This document shows, one piece after another, positions 17,298-26,786 of a DNA stretch of 64,000 nt. The notes beneath the pieces are model-generated. The model ran no database searches. It was given only the letters and a program-made list of their open reading frames with translations, and was not told where the DNA came from. This DNA comes from Gelidibacter sediminis (GTDB lineage: Bacteria; Bacteroidota; Bacteroidia; Flavobacteriales; Flavobacteriaceae): assembly GCF_004364975.1 (NCBI RefSeq), contig NZ_SOBW01000008.1, forward strand, positions 742,610 through 806,609. Reading direction: 5' to 3'. Each line of letters opens with the position of its first letter. The stretch's first letter is position 1. The translations under genes were made by a program, and so were the position numbers.

Positions 17298-18632
17298 TCA
17301 AAAATCTTTAGAATTAAGTTTTCTAATATAAATATATAAAACGATACTATTAATTAAAGAAACCACTGAGGTTGCCAATGCTAGCCCAAATACCTCCATA
17401 TATTTAATAAAGATATAATTAAGAATAATATTTAAGGTTAAACTTATAAGTGATGCAAAAACCATAAAATTATTTTTGTTAATAGAAGTCAAGAATTTAA
17501 CCATTACCAAGCCTGAAATATAAGAAGGAATCTGTAATAAATACATTTGTTGAATTTTAGAGACAACCAAAGTGTCTGCTGCTTCGAAGGCACCTCGTTC
17601 AAAGAGAAGCTCAATAATTGGTTTTGATAATACTACTGAAAAGATTAATAGTACTATACTACCACATATAATATATTTTAAAATTTCATTCAGCTTATTA
17701 AAAGCATCCTTTTTATTATCAACAGCATGTTTTGAAAAGTAAGGAAGAATCACAGTTCCAATTCCCATCCCAATTATCCCTATTGTAAAAGAGGGAATCT
17801 TATTGCCATAATTTAAGGCTGTAATGGAACCAATAAAAAGTTGTGCCGAAAAAAACTGATCTACAATAGGATTTACGCCTGATATTAGTCCAGAAGAAAT
17901 TTTTGCAGGAACTTGTCTAAACATAATTACAGCATTCTGACTAAAAAAATCAGGTTTATCAATTTGAATTACATTTTTAGTTAAAGCAATGCTCAGTAAT
18001 ATAAGGAACTGTAAAACGCTTCCAATTAGCGTTCCAGTTGCTAGGACTGCATCTTTTAGTTCAACATGAAAAAACATCAGACATGTTATTATAGACAAAG
18101 GGATGACAACTGAAGAAAAAGAAGTATATAAAAATTCGTCATAGATATTTAATAAGCCAGTTAAAAGTGATGATAGTCCCCAAAATAAGATACAAGGTAG
18201 TAATGTATAAAATTGCAATTTGACTAAATCATAATAATCCTGAGTATGCCCACTGAAAAAAGCTTTCAAGTAAATATCTAAAAATAAGAATGAAAGAATT
18301 ATAAAAATAAGGGCTACTGAGATTGTTATTAAACCACTGGTAGTCTGAAAAGATCCAATGTTTCTTGTTGTTTTTTGTTCCGTGATATAGTTAGGAATAA
18401 AAACCGAATTGAATGAATTTAAAAATACTTCACTGACTAATCCGGGTATGAGCATTGCAATGAAAAAAGTGTCGAGTAGTTCTGAGAGCCCAAAAGTTTC
18501 AGCTATAACTATTTCTTTATAAAACCCAACAGTTTTTATTATTAAAGCTATTGCTCCAACAGTAATCATGTTGAGAAATGTAGGACTGTCCTTAATTTTA
18601 ATAATAAGGAATCTAATTACCGACTTTATCAT
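17298..18632 (-). CDS. MurJ/MviN-family lipid-linked oligosaccharide flippase
   Basis: A 444-residue polytopic membrane protein with around 12 hydrophobic helices. It opens with LNMITVGAIALIIKTVGFYKEIVIAETFG and carries SGLISGVNPIVDQFFSAQL and LLFERGAFEAADT, which are MurJ-family signatures (ERGAF is the helix-10 motif of MviN proteins). Full-length MurJ is usually about 500 residues with 14 helices, so this is a short member. Its place among glycosyltransferases and a polymerase suggests that it flips the repeat unit (a Wzx function), not peptidoglycan lipid II. It overlaps the preceding glycosyltransferase by 20 bases. Confidence 0.88.
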   Translation of the reverse strand: MIKSVIRFLIIKIKDSPTFLNMITVGAIALIIKTVGFYKEIVIAETFGLSELLDTFFIAMLIPGLVSEVFLNSFNSVFIPNYITEQKTTRNIGSFQTTSGLITISVALIFIILSFLFLDIYLKAFFSGHTQDYYDLVKLQFYTLLPCILFWGLSSLLTGLLNIYDEFLYTSFSSVVIPLSIITCLMFFHVELKDAVLATGTLIGSVLQFLILLSIALTKNVIQIDKPDFFSQNAVIMFRQVPAKISSGLISGVNPIVDQFFSAQLFIGSITALNYGNKIPSFTIGIIGMGIGTVILPYFSKHAVDNKKDAFNKLNEILKYIICGSIVLLIFSVVLSKPIIELLFERGAFEAADTLVVSKIQQMYLLQIPSYISGLVMVKFLTSINKNNFMVFASLISLTLNIILNYIFIKYMEVFGLALATSVVSLINSIVLYIYIRKLNSKDF

Positions 18633-19737
18633 TTTTACTAGGATTATTTAAAAGTGATTCTATAGCCGATCTCCACTGATTTATTATAATTTCCTCTTTC
18701 AACAAATTGCATTGGAATGAAGAATTTATTGAAAATTTATCTCTCAACACTTTGCTGTTTATAAGTTTGTCTAAGCATATTTCCATTCGGTTCTGATCGC
18801 CCACAGGTATTAGAAACCCATTAAAATTATTTATAATAAGTTCTGATGGCCCTGATGGGCAATCTGTGGCAATACAAGGTAATTCGAAATATAACGCCTC
18901 CATCAAGGCGTTTGGGAATCCTTCGTAGCGCGAAGAAAACGCAAATATCGAGGCACGATTGTAATAATCGGCAACGTTATCAACCTTTCCAAGCAATAAT
19001 ATTTTGTCTTCCAAACCTAACGATTTGATAAGTCGCTCATAGTTTCCTCTATTTTTTCCTTCGCCAATAATAATAAGTTTCCAACCTTCATGATTTATAG
19101 ATGCAAACGCCTTAATTAATAAGTCTTGATTTTTTTGATTATCTAATCGCCCGATATTTAAAATTACCAATTCTTTACTTATGGATTTATTTTTCAAAAC
19201 ACTCAACTCATTACTAATTGGGTTTTTGATGATCAGCAATGAATTCTCTCGCATGAATTTTGAAAAGTAATTTAAAATCTCCTTTGTTTGAATTATTAGT
19301 AAGGAGCTAAAAGGATAAAGAAATATTCTTAGTTTGAACATTAAATTACTAATATCACTGTATTTAGGATGTATTCTTTCACTAATAATACTTGGTATTC
19401 TCAATAATTTTGAAATTATAATTGCAAATAAATTCGGTGTCGTCATAAATCCAATAATCACATCTGATCTATGTTTTTTCGAATAGCAAAAAACATTTTT
19501 AAACAAAATGAGATGATGATAAATTGAATGAAAAAAGGTTTTATTTCTAACAAAATCTTCTGTGCAGTAATTTATTTTAACTTTAGAGTTAACTCTATAG
19601 AAAGGCGAGCCTTTAAAAAATACAATTATTTGAACATCATAATATTTAACTAAATGATTTGCCAATATTGTTAAAACTCGCTCGGCACCACCATTTTGAA
19701 GGTCGGGAATAATAAATGTTATCTTTTTCTTTTCCAA
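18613..19737 (-). CDS. Glycosyltransferase family 4 (first gene of the main glycan operon)
   Basis: A 374-residue GT-B enzyme. It starts KKITFIIPDLQNGGAERVLTILANHL; the donor domain has ILNIGRLDNQKNQDLLIKAF and SSRYEGFPNALMEALYFELPCIATDCPSGPSELI with an intact EX7E. It is the most upstream minus-strand gene of the cluster, so the main promoter should lie in the 391-base gap before it. It overlaps the flippase gene by 20 bases. Specificity is unknown. Confidence 0.9.
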   Translation of the reverse strand: MEKKKITFIIPDLQNGGAERVLTILANHLVKYYDVQIIVFFKGSPFYRVNSKVKINYCTEDFVRNKTFFHSIYHHLILFKNVFCYSKKHRSDVIIGFMTTPNLFAIIISKLLRIPSIISERIHPKYSDISNLMFKLRIFLYPFSSLLIIQTKEILNYFSKFMRENSLLIIKNPISNELSVLKNKSISKELVILNIGRLDNQKNQDLLIKAFASINHEGWKLIIIGEGKNRGNYERLIKSLGLEDKILLLGKVDNVADYYNRASIFAFSSRYEGFPNALMEALYFELPCIATDCPSGPSELIINNFNGFLIPVGDQNRMEICLDKLINSKVLRDKFSINSSFQCNLLKEEIIINQWRSAIESLLNNPSKNDKVGN

Positions 19738-20128
19738 ATTGATTTTTTAATACGAGTTAGTTGTGAGCGAAGATTACGGACTAAAAGTATTCAATTATTT
19801 TTTATTTCATTCGTACAATAACTAAAAATAGTTGGAAGTCAATTTTCTCAGGATAAAATGATTAGGTGTATTGAGAACATTCAGTTCCAATGTAGATTTA
19901 ATCGGATAAAAGTATAAATTTAATCGATGAAACGTCTAAAATTAAATTTTGTACGTACATACAGATGTGTTCTTGAAAAGAGGTAAAACTGTTGTTAATT
20001 CATAATAATTGTAGGATAATTATTTCAATAATTATTATTACGTCGATTTTTGGAGCATTTTAACGTTATTAATCATTCTATTCTTTAGATTAGTTGTCTA
20101 AATTATTGCCCTAAATGTTCAATTGTAA
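19738..20128. other. 391-base divergent intergenic region
   Basis: This region separates the start of the minus-strand glycan operon from the plus-strand giant secreted protein, so it must hold promoters for both. It is AT-rich. A 7-of-8 match to TAnnTTTG (TACTTTTA) is visible on the minus strand near 19785, but without a well-spaced -33 box. No ORF, RNA gene or strong hairpin is recognised. Confidence 0.4.
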
Positions 20129-23100
20129 ATGAAATCCCCAAATTGCTTTCGTGTTTACATAGGTCAGTCCTATGATTATTTTTTATTAGTTCTTATTTTT
20201 TTATTCAATTGCATTCTTGGTTTTGGCCAGGAATATCCTAAAGATGAGGCGATAAATTCTGTTGATTGGAGTATTTACAAATCACCATCCAATCTTCCTG
20301 GATATTTGATACCTTTTAACGATCCTGTAACGGGTAATAAGGTTACGAGAATTAGCGATATAAACACCTTTGGATGTGATTGTTCCCAATTGAGACATCG
20401 ATACGCCAAAAATCAACCATGGAACTCTGACGGTACGTTAATAATGACTTCCGGCTCACCCTCTAAAATTTTAGATGGTTCTACTTTTAAGGTGCTGTAC
20501 GAAAGCCATACGAAGGCGTTATGGAGTAATACCCATCCACATTATACCTATGACACTTCTAGTAATTCCACTTTTGTGAAGAAAAATATCATTACAGGTG
20601 TTATTACAGTTTTACATACATTTTCAAAGTATTCAGCTGTTAGTATCGGTAATGATGAAGGCAATCTCTCAAATGACGATAGATATGTAGCACTGATAGG
20701 AACAAGTGGATCTAATAAATCAGTAATTGTTTATGATATACTAAATGATGTCATAATTAGTGAGAAATCCTTGGGAACCGTCGAAATTGATTGGGTATCA
20801 GTTTCTCAATCTGGAAATTTTGTAGTTATAAGTGGTTACTCGGATGGTTCCGGACCATTTCAAGGAATAAAGTCTTATGATAAATTTATGAATAATGAGG
20901 TGCATTTATATAGCGGACGACCTCATGGGGATATTGGTTTTGATACTCAAGGGAATGAAGTATACGTGGCATATCAAGGACCTAGTGGTTATAGTCTGTC
21001 ATACGCGAGACTCGATAATGGTGCTATACAAGGACTTTTTCCTTATTCGGGGGCAGAGGGTGATCGAGGTTTATGGGGTGGGCACATTAGTACAAGAAAT
21101 TTGGAACGACCAGGTTGGGCTTATGTGAGTGACCAAGGACATCCCACTGATGTCAATAAACATGAGGCTACACGAGAAAATTTTGCGATTAAATTAGACG
21201 ATACGCAAACAATTGAACGATTTGGAAAGCATCATTCTAATTTAAATGTAAATTCGAGTTATTATCACCAAGCTCAAGCGGTTCCTAATCGGAATGGTAC
21301 AAAAATGTTATTTGCCAGCAATTGGGACGATAGTAGTTTAAAAAATTCAACTTATCCAGTTATGTTTGTTGTAGAAGCCACGCAATCCAAAACAAGCATT
21401 ACAGCCAACGCAGGAACCGATGTATCTATTTGCGAAGGTAATGACACTAAACTTACGGCCACTGGAGGATCAAGCTATCTTTGGAGTACTGGAGAAACCA
21501 CAGCTAGTATCACAGTTAAACCAGAAGCTACTACTACATATACAGTTACTGCTTACGATAGTTCAGGAAATAATTCTGATACAGATGATGTCGTGGTAAC
21601 AGTTAATCCCTTGCCAACTGTAAGTGCAGGTCCTGATGTAAATCTCAACTTAGGAGAGGCTATCACCTTAACTGCATCTGGAGCAGATTCCTATTTATGG
21701 AGCACTGGAGCAACGACTGCGAGCATTGAAGTAAGTCCAAATAGCACTACCACTTATACAGTAACAGGAACGACAAATAATTGCGAAGCTTCAGATGCAG
21801 TCACCGTTTTTTCGGTAGAAGCCAGCGTTAACGCCAACGCTGGCGAAGACACCATAATCTGCCAAGGCTCTACCGCCACCTTAACCGCCACCGGAGGTAC
21901 TTCCTACCTATGGAATACAGGTGCCACCACAGCAAGTATTGAGGTGTCGCCAATTGAGACCACTACATATACGGTGACAGCGTATGATGCTACAGGTGAC
22001 AAATCTGATACTGATGAGGTCTTAGTTGCTGTCAATCCTCTACCAACCGTTGATGCAGGCAAGGATGTCACTATCAACTCAGGGGAGAGTGTTGTTTTAA
22101 CAGCTACAGGTACTGAATCCTTTAAATGGGATACAGGTGCTACAGAGGCGAGCATAACGGTGAGTCCAACTGCAACAAAAACATATACGGTTACAGGAAC
22201 AACTAAAGGTTGTGAGGTGACAGACACCATCATAGTAACGGTTCTGAATAAGTCTGAAATTACAGCAAATGCTGGTAAAGACCAAACCATTTGTGAAGGT
22301 GCAAGTGCCACCTTAACCGCCACCGGAGGTACTTCCTACCTATGGAACACAGGTGCCACCACAGCAAGCATTGAAGTTTCTCCAATTGAGACCACTACAT
22401 ATTCTGTTACAGCGTATGATGCTAAAGGTGACAAATCTGATACTGATGAGGTCTTAGTTACTGTTAATCCACTACCAACTGTTGATGCTGGAAAAGATGT
22501 CACCATTAATTCTGGGGAGAATATCACCCTAACTGCAATAGGTACTAAAACGTTTAAATGGGATACAGGTGCTACAGAGGCGAGCATCACAGTCAGTCCA
22601 TCTGCAACAAAAACATATACGGTTACAGGAACAACTAACGGTTGTGAGGTGACAGACACCGTTACTGTAACTGTATTAAACTCTACACAAACTACTGCTG
22701 ATGCAGGAATGGATCAAACCATTTGCGAAGGTGCAAGCGTAACTTTAACGGCCACTGGAGGTGATTCGTTTCTTTGGAACACAGGTGCCACTACGCCAAC
22801 TATAAAAGTGTCACCTAGCCAGACAACAACTTATACTGTAACAGTCAGTGATACCTCAGGTAATACATCTGATACTGATGATGTGGTGGTTACTGTCAAT
22901 CCATTACCAACAGTTGATGCTGGAAAAAACAAAGTCATCAAAATTGGGGAGAGCATCACTTTAACTGCAACAGGGGCACAATCCTATATATGGAATACTG
23001 GCGCTACAGAAGCAAGTATTACAGTGAGCCCGTCTACAACAACGACCTATACAGTAATTGGTTCTACAAATGGCTGCGACGCTACTGACACGATAACCGT

Positions 23101-24535
23101 AAGAGTGCAAGGCTCGAATGAGGTTGTAGTGGATGCGGGAAAAGATCAATCAATTTGTGAAGGTGGAAGTGTTATTCTAACGGCCACCGGAGGAGAAACA
23201 TACCTTTGGAATACAGGAATCACCACAGCAAGTATTGAAGTATCGCCAAGTGAGACCACAACTTACACGGTTACAGCGTACGATTCAAAAGGAAACCCCT
23301 CAGATTCCGATGATGTGATTGTCACCGTTAATCCTATTCCAATTGTTGATGCAGGTAAGGACGTTACGATCAATTTAGGCGAAAGTGTGGTGCTATCAGC
23401 AACGGGAAGCAATAACTACCAATGGAGTACAGGTGTTTCAGGGCCTTCAATTAATGTTAGTCCTACATCAACTCAAACTTATACCGTTACGGGTACATCT
23501 AATACTTGTGAAGCAACTGATTCTGTAACCGTAACTGTGCTAAATACTGACACAACTGCTGTAAAAGCAAATGCTGGTTTAGATCAAATTATATGTTATG
23601 GTACGAGTACTACACTTACGGCTACTGGGGGTGATACTTATTTATGGAATACCGGAGAAACGACGTCAAGTATCAATGTAAGTCCTACGGCTACGACAAA
23701 ATTCACTGTCACAGCTTATAAAGGAGATGTTTCTAGCACTGATGAGGTTGTTGTGTATGTAGATGCGAAACCCAATGTGACCATAACGAATGGAGCAGAA
23801 GCTGCCATCCTTGAAGGCGAATTTATTACCCTTTCAGCCACTGGTGCAGATTCTTACTTATGGAGTAATGGCGCAACTGAACCCAATATTGCTGTGAGCC
23901 CGAGAGCTACCAAAACTTATAGTGTGACAGGGACTATCAACAATTGTGAGGCTCAAAAATCGGTTGTTGTTAATGTATTTGAGAAAGTGGTTGCTAATGC
24001 AGGGTCGGATGTAACACTGTGTAGAAACGAAAAAACTGTACTGACTGCTGATGGTCCTAAAAATAGCAGTTACTTATGGAGTACAGGTGAAACAACAAAA
24101 AGTATTACTGTAGAGCCAAAAAGCGATACAGAATACTCGGTTATGGTTTATCATGAATTAGATTCGGACACGGATAATGTCATGGTTAAAGTTGTAAACT
24201 GTAACAGCCCTCAAGGTTCTGGACAATCTGGACAACTTGTACAAACGTTAGAACCGTCTAGAGAACTTAATGATGGGTTGACAGAATTGGAATTTGTAGT
24301 ATATCCAAACCCTACATATGGCGATGTCAATATCAAAATTTCTGGACTTACAAACCTGTCTAGTATTCATTTATATGATCTTTCAGGTAAAGCATTATAC
24401 AATGAAACGATTAACGATGGGGAGATTCAAAGTTATACTAAAACCCTAGACCTTTCACAGTACACGTCTGGGATCTATTTATTACAATTGGTTGATGATA
24501 ATCGGGTTGTTACCAAAAAGATAATTTTGAAGTAA
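20129..24535 (+). CDS. Giant secreted T9SS protein with N-terminal propeller-like domain and 13 Ig-like repeats
   Basis: 1468 residues. Residues 1-34 are a signal peptide ending near GFG-QEY. Residues ~35-420 are β-rich with blade-like repeats (WVSVSQSGNFVVISGYSDG, GFDTQGNEVYVAYQ) and resemble a β-propeller; the enzyme-like family is not recognised. Residues ~425-1355 hold 13 short β-sandwich repeats of about 71 residues in two alternating types. Type A is NAGxDxxICxG...LTATGG..YLWNTGxTTxSI and type B is VDAGKDVxIxxGExxxLxATG. Residues ~1389-1468 (VVYPNPTYGDV...GIYLLQLVDDNRVVTKKIILK) form a type A T9SS sorting domain. It is therefore likely exported and attached to the cell surface, possibly as an adhesin or glycan-binding protein. 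The adjacent glycan locus is a possible partner. Confidence 0.9.
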   Translation: MKSPNCFRVYIGQSYDYFLLVLIFLFNCILGFGQEYPKDEAINSVDWSIYKSPSNLPGYLIPFNDPVTGNKVTRISDINTFGCDCSQLRHRYAKNQPWNSDGTLIMTSGSPSKILDGSTFKVLYESHTKALWSNTHPHYTYDTSSNSTFVKKNIITGVITVLHTFSKYSAVSIGNDEGNLSNDDRYVALIGTSGSNKSVIVYDILNDVIISEKSLGTVEIDWVSVSQSGNFVVISGYSDGSGPFQGIKSYDKFMNNEVHLYSGRPHGDIGFDTQGNEVYVAYQGPSGYSLSYARLDNGAIQGLFPYSGAEGDRGLWGGHISTRNLERPGWAYVSDQGHPTDVNKHEATRENFAIKLDDTQTIERFGKHHSNLNVNSSYYHQAQAVPNRNGTKMLFASNWDDSSLKNSTYPVMFVVEATQSKTSITANAGTDVSICEGNDTKLTATGGSSYLWSTGETTASITVKPEATTTYTVTAYDSSGNNSDTDDVVVTVNPLPTVSAGPDVNLNLGEAITLTASGADSYLWSTGATTASIEVSPNSTTTYTVTGTTNNCEASDAVTVFSVEASVNANAGEDTIICQGSTATLTATGGTSYLWNTGATTASIEVSPIETTTYTVTAYDATGDKSDTDEVLVAVNPLPTVDAGKDVTINSGESVVLTATGTESFKWDTGATEASITVSPTATKTYTVTGTTKGCEVTDTIIVTVLNKSEITANAGKDQTICEGASATLTATGGTSYLWNTGATTASIEVSPIETTTYSVTAYDAKGDKSDTDEVLVTVNPLPTVDAGKDVTINSGENITLTAIGTKTFKWDTGATEASITVSPSATKTYTVTGTTNGCEVTDTVTVTVLNSTQTTADAGMDQTICEGASVTLTATGGDSFLWNTGATTPTIKVSPSQTTTYTVTVSDTSGNTSDTDDVVVTVNPLPTVDAGKNKVIKIGESITLTATGAQSYIWNTGATEASITVSPSTTTTYTVIGSTNGCDATDTITVRVQGSNEVVVDAGKDQSICEGGSVILTATGGETYLWNTGITTASIEVSPSETTTYTVTAYDSKGNPSDSDDVIVTVNPIPIVDAGKDVTINLGESVVLSATGSNNYQWSTGVSGPSINVSPTSTQTYTVTGTSNTCEATDSVTVTVLNTDTTAVKANAGLDQIICYGTSTTLTATGGDTYLWNTGETTSSINVSPTATTKFTVTAYKGDVSSTDEVVVYVDAKPNVTITNGAEAAILEGEFITLSATGADSYLWSNGATEPNIAVSPRATKTYSVTGTINNCEAQKSVVVNVFEKVVANAGSDVTLCRNEKTVLTADGPKNSSYLWSTGETTKSITVEPKSDTEYSVMVYHELDSDTDNVMVKVVNCNSPQGSGQSGQLVQTLEPSRELNDGLTELEFVVYPNPTYGDVNIKISGLTNLSSIHLYDLSGKALYNETINDGEIQSYTKTLDLSQYTSGIYLLQLVDDNRVVTKKIILK
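21404..24190 (+). repeat. Tandem coding repeats, unit about 430 bases (A+B domain pair)
   Basis: Seven A-type domains start near 21404, 21833, 22265, 22693, 23125, 23564 and 23993, alternating with six B-type domains starting near 21620-23790. The spacing between A domains is 428-439 bases. The second and third A+B units are the most alike: 21875-21915 and 22307-22347 are identical over 41 bases (offset 432), and further identical blocks are separated by clusters of substitutions. That mosaic indicates gene conversion or recent duplication among repeats. The other units have diverged at DNA level while keeping protein motifs. Confidence 0.85.
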
Positions 24536-24563
24536 CAAGCTTGAAATTTATAAAAGCAGACAG

Positions 24564-24589
24564 GAGCCACAGTTGTAAAACTGTGGCTC
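24564..24589 (+). terminator. Rho-independent terminator of the giant secreted protein gene
   Basis: An 11-bp perfect stem (24564-24574 with 24579-24589) with a four-base GTAA loop, followed by the T-rich tail ATTTATTTTAATTT. It lies 28 bases after the plus-strand stop and 7 bases before the stop of the converging minus-strand gene, and so may act on both. Confidence 0.85.
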
Positions 24590-24596
24590 ATTTATT

Positions 24597-24968
24597 TTAA
24601 TTTAAAAGGATAGATTCTATAGTAGCTAGGGAATCACAATTCTTAATCTGGAATCTGAAATCTTGATCTTTAAAACTGTTTTCAATAATGTATGTTTTGC
24701 AAGGTTCTGTTTTTGTGTTACTTTCAGAAAAATTTACGGATCCATGTTTTATCATATCAGCTACAATTAAGGTATCCATTTGAAATGTGCGCATGGTTGC
24801 TAGGGCATCTTCTGAATATGATTTCTTTTTTTGCGATATAACCTTTATTGTTCTAGCATTAGGGCCGTAAGCACATGATGTTTTTTTTCCGCTTAAAAAG
24901 AAGGCTAGAATTATCAAACCGATGGAGAAGCCACCTAAATAATAACCCAAACGATGTATGAATTTCAT
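24597..24968 (-). CDS. Small membrane-anchored protein, DUF4258-like
   Basis: A 123-residue protein with one N-terminal hydrophobic helix (LGYYLGGFSIGLIILAFFLSG) followed by KKTSCAYGPNARTIKVIS and a periplasmic-type domain containing FSESNTKTEPCKTYIIE and IKNCDSLATIE. I recognise the pattern from conserved flavobacterial proteins that carry the DUF4258 label, from memory and not from a search. The two later Cys could pair. It follows alanine dehydrogenase by one base and is probably co-transcribed with it. Function unknown. Confidence 0.7.
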   Translation of the reverse strand: MKFIHRLGYYLGGFSIGLIILAFFLSGKKTSCAYGPNARTIKVISQKKKSYSEDALATMRTFQMDTLIVADMIKHGSVNFSESNTKTEPCKTYIIENSFKDQDFRFQIKNCDSLATIESILLN

Positions 24969-24969
24969 T

Positions 24970-26169
24970 TTAAAAAATTAAGAGATTGACGTCACTGTAT
25001 TTCAAATCGAACCAATTGGCCACCGATTTGTTTGTTAAAATACCGTGGTAAAAGTACAATCCATTTTTTAAACCTCTATCAAATCGGAGTGCATTTTCAA
25101 TACCGCCGTCTTCAGCAATTTTTAAAAGATAAGGAGTAAACATATTACTAATTGATACAGAGGCTGATCGGGAATAGCGTGCGGGAATATTTGGTACACA
25201 ATAATGAACTATGCCATTGTGCTCAAAAGTGGGCTTATCGTGAGAGGTAACCTCGCTGGTTTCAAAACAGCCACCCATATCAATACTGACGTCAATTATA
25301 ACAGCGCCAGATTTCATACAGTCTACCATCGATTCCGTTACCACAATGGGCGCTCTATTGGCGCCACGAACAGCTCCAATTGCAACATCACAACGTTTCA
25401 ATGCTTTTAATAAATTTTTGGGTTGTAATGTTGAAGTGTAAAGCGTTCTTCCCAAATTTGATTGAACAGTTCTTAACTTGGTTATGGAATTATCGAAAAT
25501 TTTCACATTGGCGCCTAAGCCAATTGCTGAACGTGCGGCAAATTCGCCAACAGTGCCGGCACCAATGATGACCACTTCCGTTGGCGGTACACCACTGATG
25601 TTTCCAAACATCAATCCGTTGCCGCCGTTCATGTTAGATAATAATTCTGCGGCAATAAGAATAGAAGCAGTTCCAGCAATTTCACTCAATGATCTGACCG
25701 CAGGGTAGGAGCCGTCATCATCTTTAATAAATTCGAAGGCCAAAGCAGTAATCCGTTTAGCAGCTAAAGTTTCAAAATATTTTTTATGTTGGGTTTTTAA
25801 TTGAAGTGCAGAGATTAATAACGTTTGCGGATTAATCATCTTTATTTCATCTAATGATGGCGGTTCGACCTTTAATATTATGGGACAAGAATATACTTTT
25901 GCAGTATCTTTAGTGATTTCCGCACCAGCTTCACTATAGGTTTTATCTTTAAAATTTGCGCCAGCACCGGCACCTGCTTCAATCATAACCCGGTGGCCAT
26001 TGGATACTATCGCTGAAACCGCATCAGGAGTAAGGCAAACGCGTTTTTCCTGAAAATATGTTTCTTTGGGAATGCCAATAAATAGGCTACCTTTTTTTTT
26101 ATAAATCTCCAGAATCTCTTCTTGAGGAAGTAATTGGGCTCTGGTAAAAGGGGAGATTGATTTGCTCAT
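24970..26169 (-). CDS. ald: Alanine dehydrogenase
   Basis: A 399-residue NAD-dependent enzyme interconverting L-alanine and pyruvate plus ammonia. The N-terminal catalytic domain has FIGIPKETYFQEKRVCLTPDAV and HRVMIEAGAGAGANFKD (substrate Arg and Lys region). The Rossmann domain carries VVIIGAGTVGEFAARSAIGLGA (GAGTVGEF at 203-210), and further on IVVTESMVDCMKSGAVIIDVSIDMGG. It resembles AlaDH/PNT family members with an N-terminal extension of about 28 residues before the usual start, a form common in Bacteroidota. The enzyme is cytoplasmic. Operon with the small membrane gene downstream. Confidence 0.92.
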   Translation of the reverse strand: MSKSISPFTRAQLLPQEEILEIYKKKGSLFIGIPKETYFQEKRVCLTPDAVSAIVSNGHRVMIEAGAGAGANFKDKTYSEAGAEITKDTAKVYSCPIILKVEPPSLDEIKMINPQTLLISALQLKTQHKKYFETLAAKRITALAFEFIKDDDGSYPAVRSLSEIAGTASILIAAELLSNMNGGNGLMFGNISGVPPTEVVIIGAGTVGEFAARSAIGLGANVKIFDNSITKLRTVQSNLGRTLYTSTLQPKNLLKALKRCDVAIGAVRGANRAPIVVTESMVDCMKSGAVIIDVSIDMGGCFETSEVTSHDKPTFEHNGIVHYCVPNIPARYSRSASVSISNMFTPYLLKIAEDGGIENALRFDRGLKNGLYFYHGILTNKSVANWFDLKYSDVNLLIF

Positions 26170-26228
26170 TTAAGTTTAAAATAAGCAGTCAAATTACAAA
26201 TATTTTTTTTAATTTTTAAGATCTAAAC

Positions 26229-26786
26229 TTAGAAGTAATCACTTAACTTTTCAATAACGCCTTTAGGTTTAATTTTAAATTCTTCTTCAAGCTCCTGTAA
26301 CGTCTTATCTGCATCGTTAATTTTATTAAATACCTTAGCTCTAATTAGATATATAGAGGGTATTATAATGGCCATCACTGGTAATAAATATATAAGATCA
26401 AAATCATCAACTGATGTAACAGTGTCTTGTAGAACGGCACCAATAATTTGATAAATGAACATTGCTATAGGGGCAAGTAAGGCATGATACCACCAATGTC
26501 GACAGGTGAAGAACCAAATAATGAGAAAGAATAGGGTTATGAGCTTCCCAGTAAGCATCCACATCGCGGTTTGGGCATTTTCATAAAATCCACTATTATA
26601 TGTAAATAAAAAGGTCTCCCATTCAGGTGTAGGAGGTACATAATTATACAGATAAAACAAAAAGGGAGATCCTGCAATTAATGTTGCAAGGATGCTCCCT
26701 AATAAAAATTTCTTTTTTGTACTCTTATTACCCGTTTCTTGGGATTTTAATCGTAGATTTTTCAATGTTTGTTGTTGTTTGTCCAT
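26229..26786 (-). CDS. Unknown four-helix membrane protein
   Basis: A 185-residue protein with a Lys-rich cytosolic N-terminus, about four hydrophobic helices (FLLGSILATLIAGSPFLFYLY; LITLFFLIIWFFTC; HALLAPIAMFIYQIIGAVL; LIYLLPVMAIIIPSIYLI) and a charged C-terminal tail (DADKTLQELEEEF). I do not recognise a domain. Its start lies inside the 3' end of a small secreted-type ORF read in another frame (59-base overlap), so translation of the two is probably linked. It sits between ald and tsaE. Confidence 0.75.
   Translation of the reverse strand: MDKQQQTLKNLRLKSQETGNKSTKKKFLLGSILATLIAGSPFLFYLYNYVPPTPEWETFLFTYNSGFYENAQTAMWMLTGKLITLFFLIIWFFTCRHWWYHALLAPIAMFIYQIIGAVLQDTVTSVDDFDLIYLLPVMAIIIPSIYLIRAKVFNKINDADKTLQELEEEFKIKPKGVIEKLSDYF

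Noticed and set aside
324-19737. Capsule locus as a defence or mobile island
   Set aside because: No integrase, transposase, tRNA target or direct-repeat ends were seen. Composition is similar to the flanks, so transfer is not supported by what is visible.
21904-23149. Long minus-strand open frames (up to 139 codons) inside the giant repeat gene
   Set aside because: They arise from the repetitive, Thr/Val-rich coding sequence of the plus strand; their products are low-complexity mirror repeats with no independent signals.
20129-24535. Repeats as a possible CRISPR or satellite array
   Set aside because: They are in frame, about 430 bases long, and keep protein motifs while DNA diverges. This is a tandem-domain coding region.
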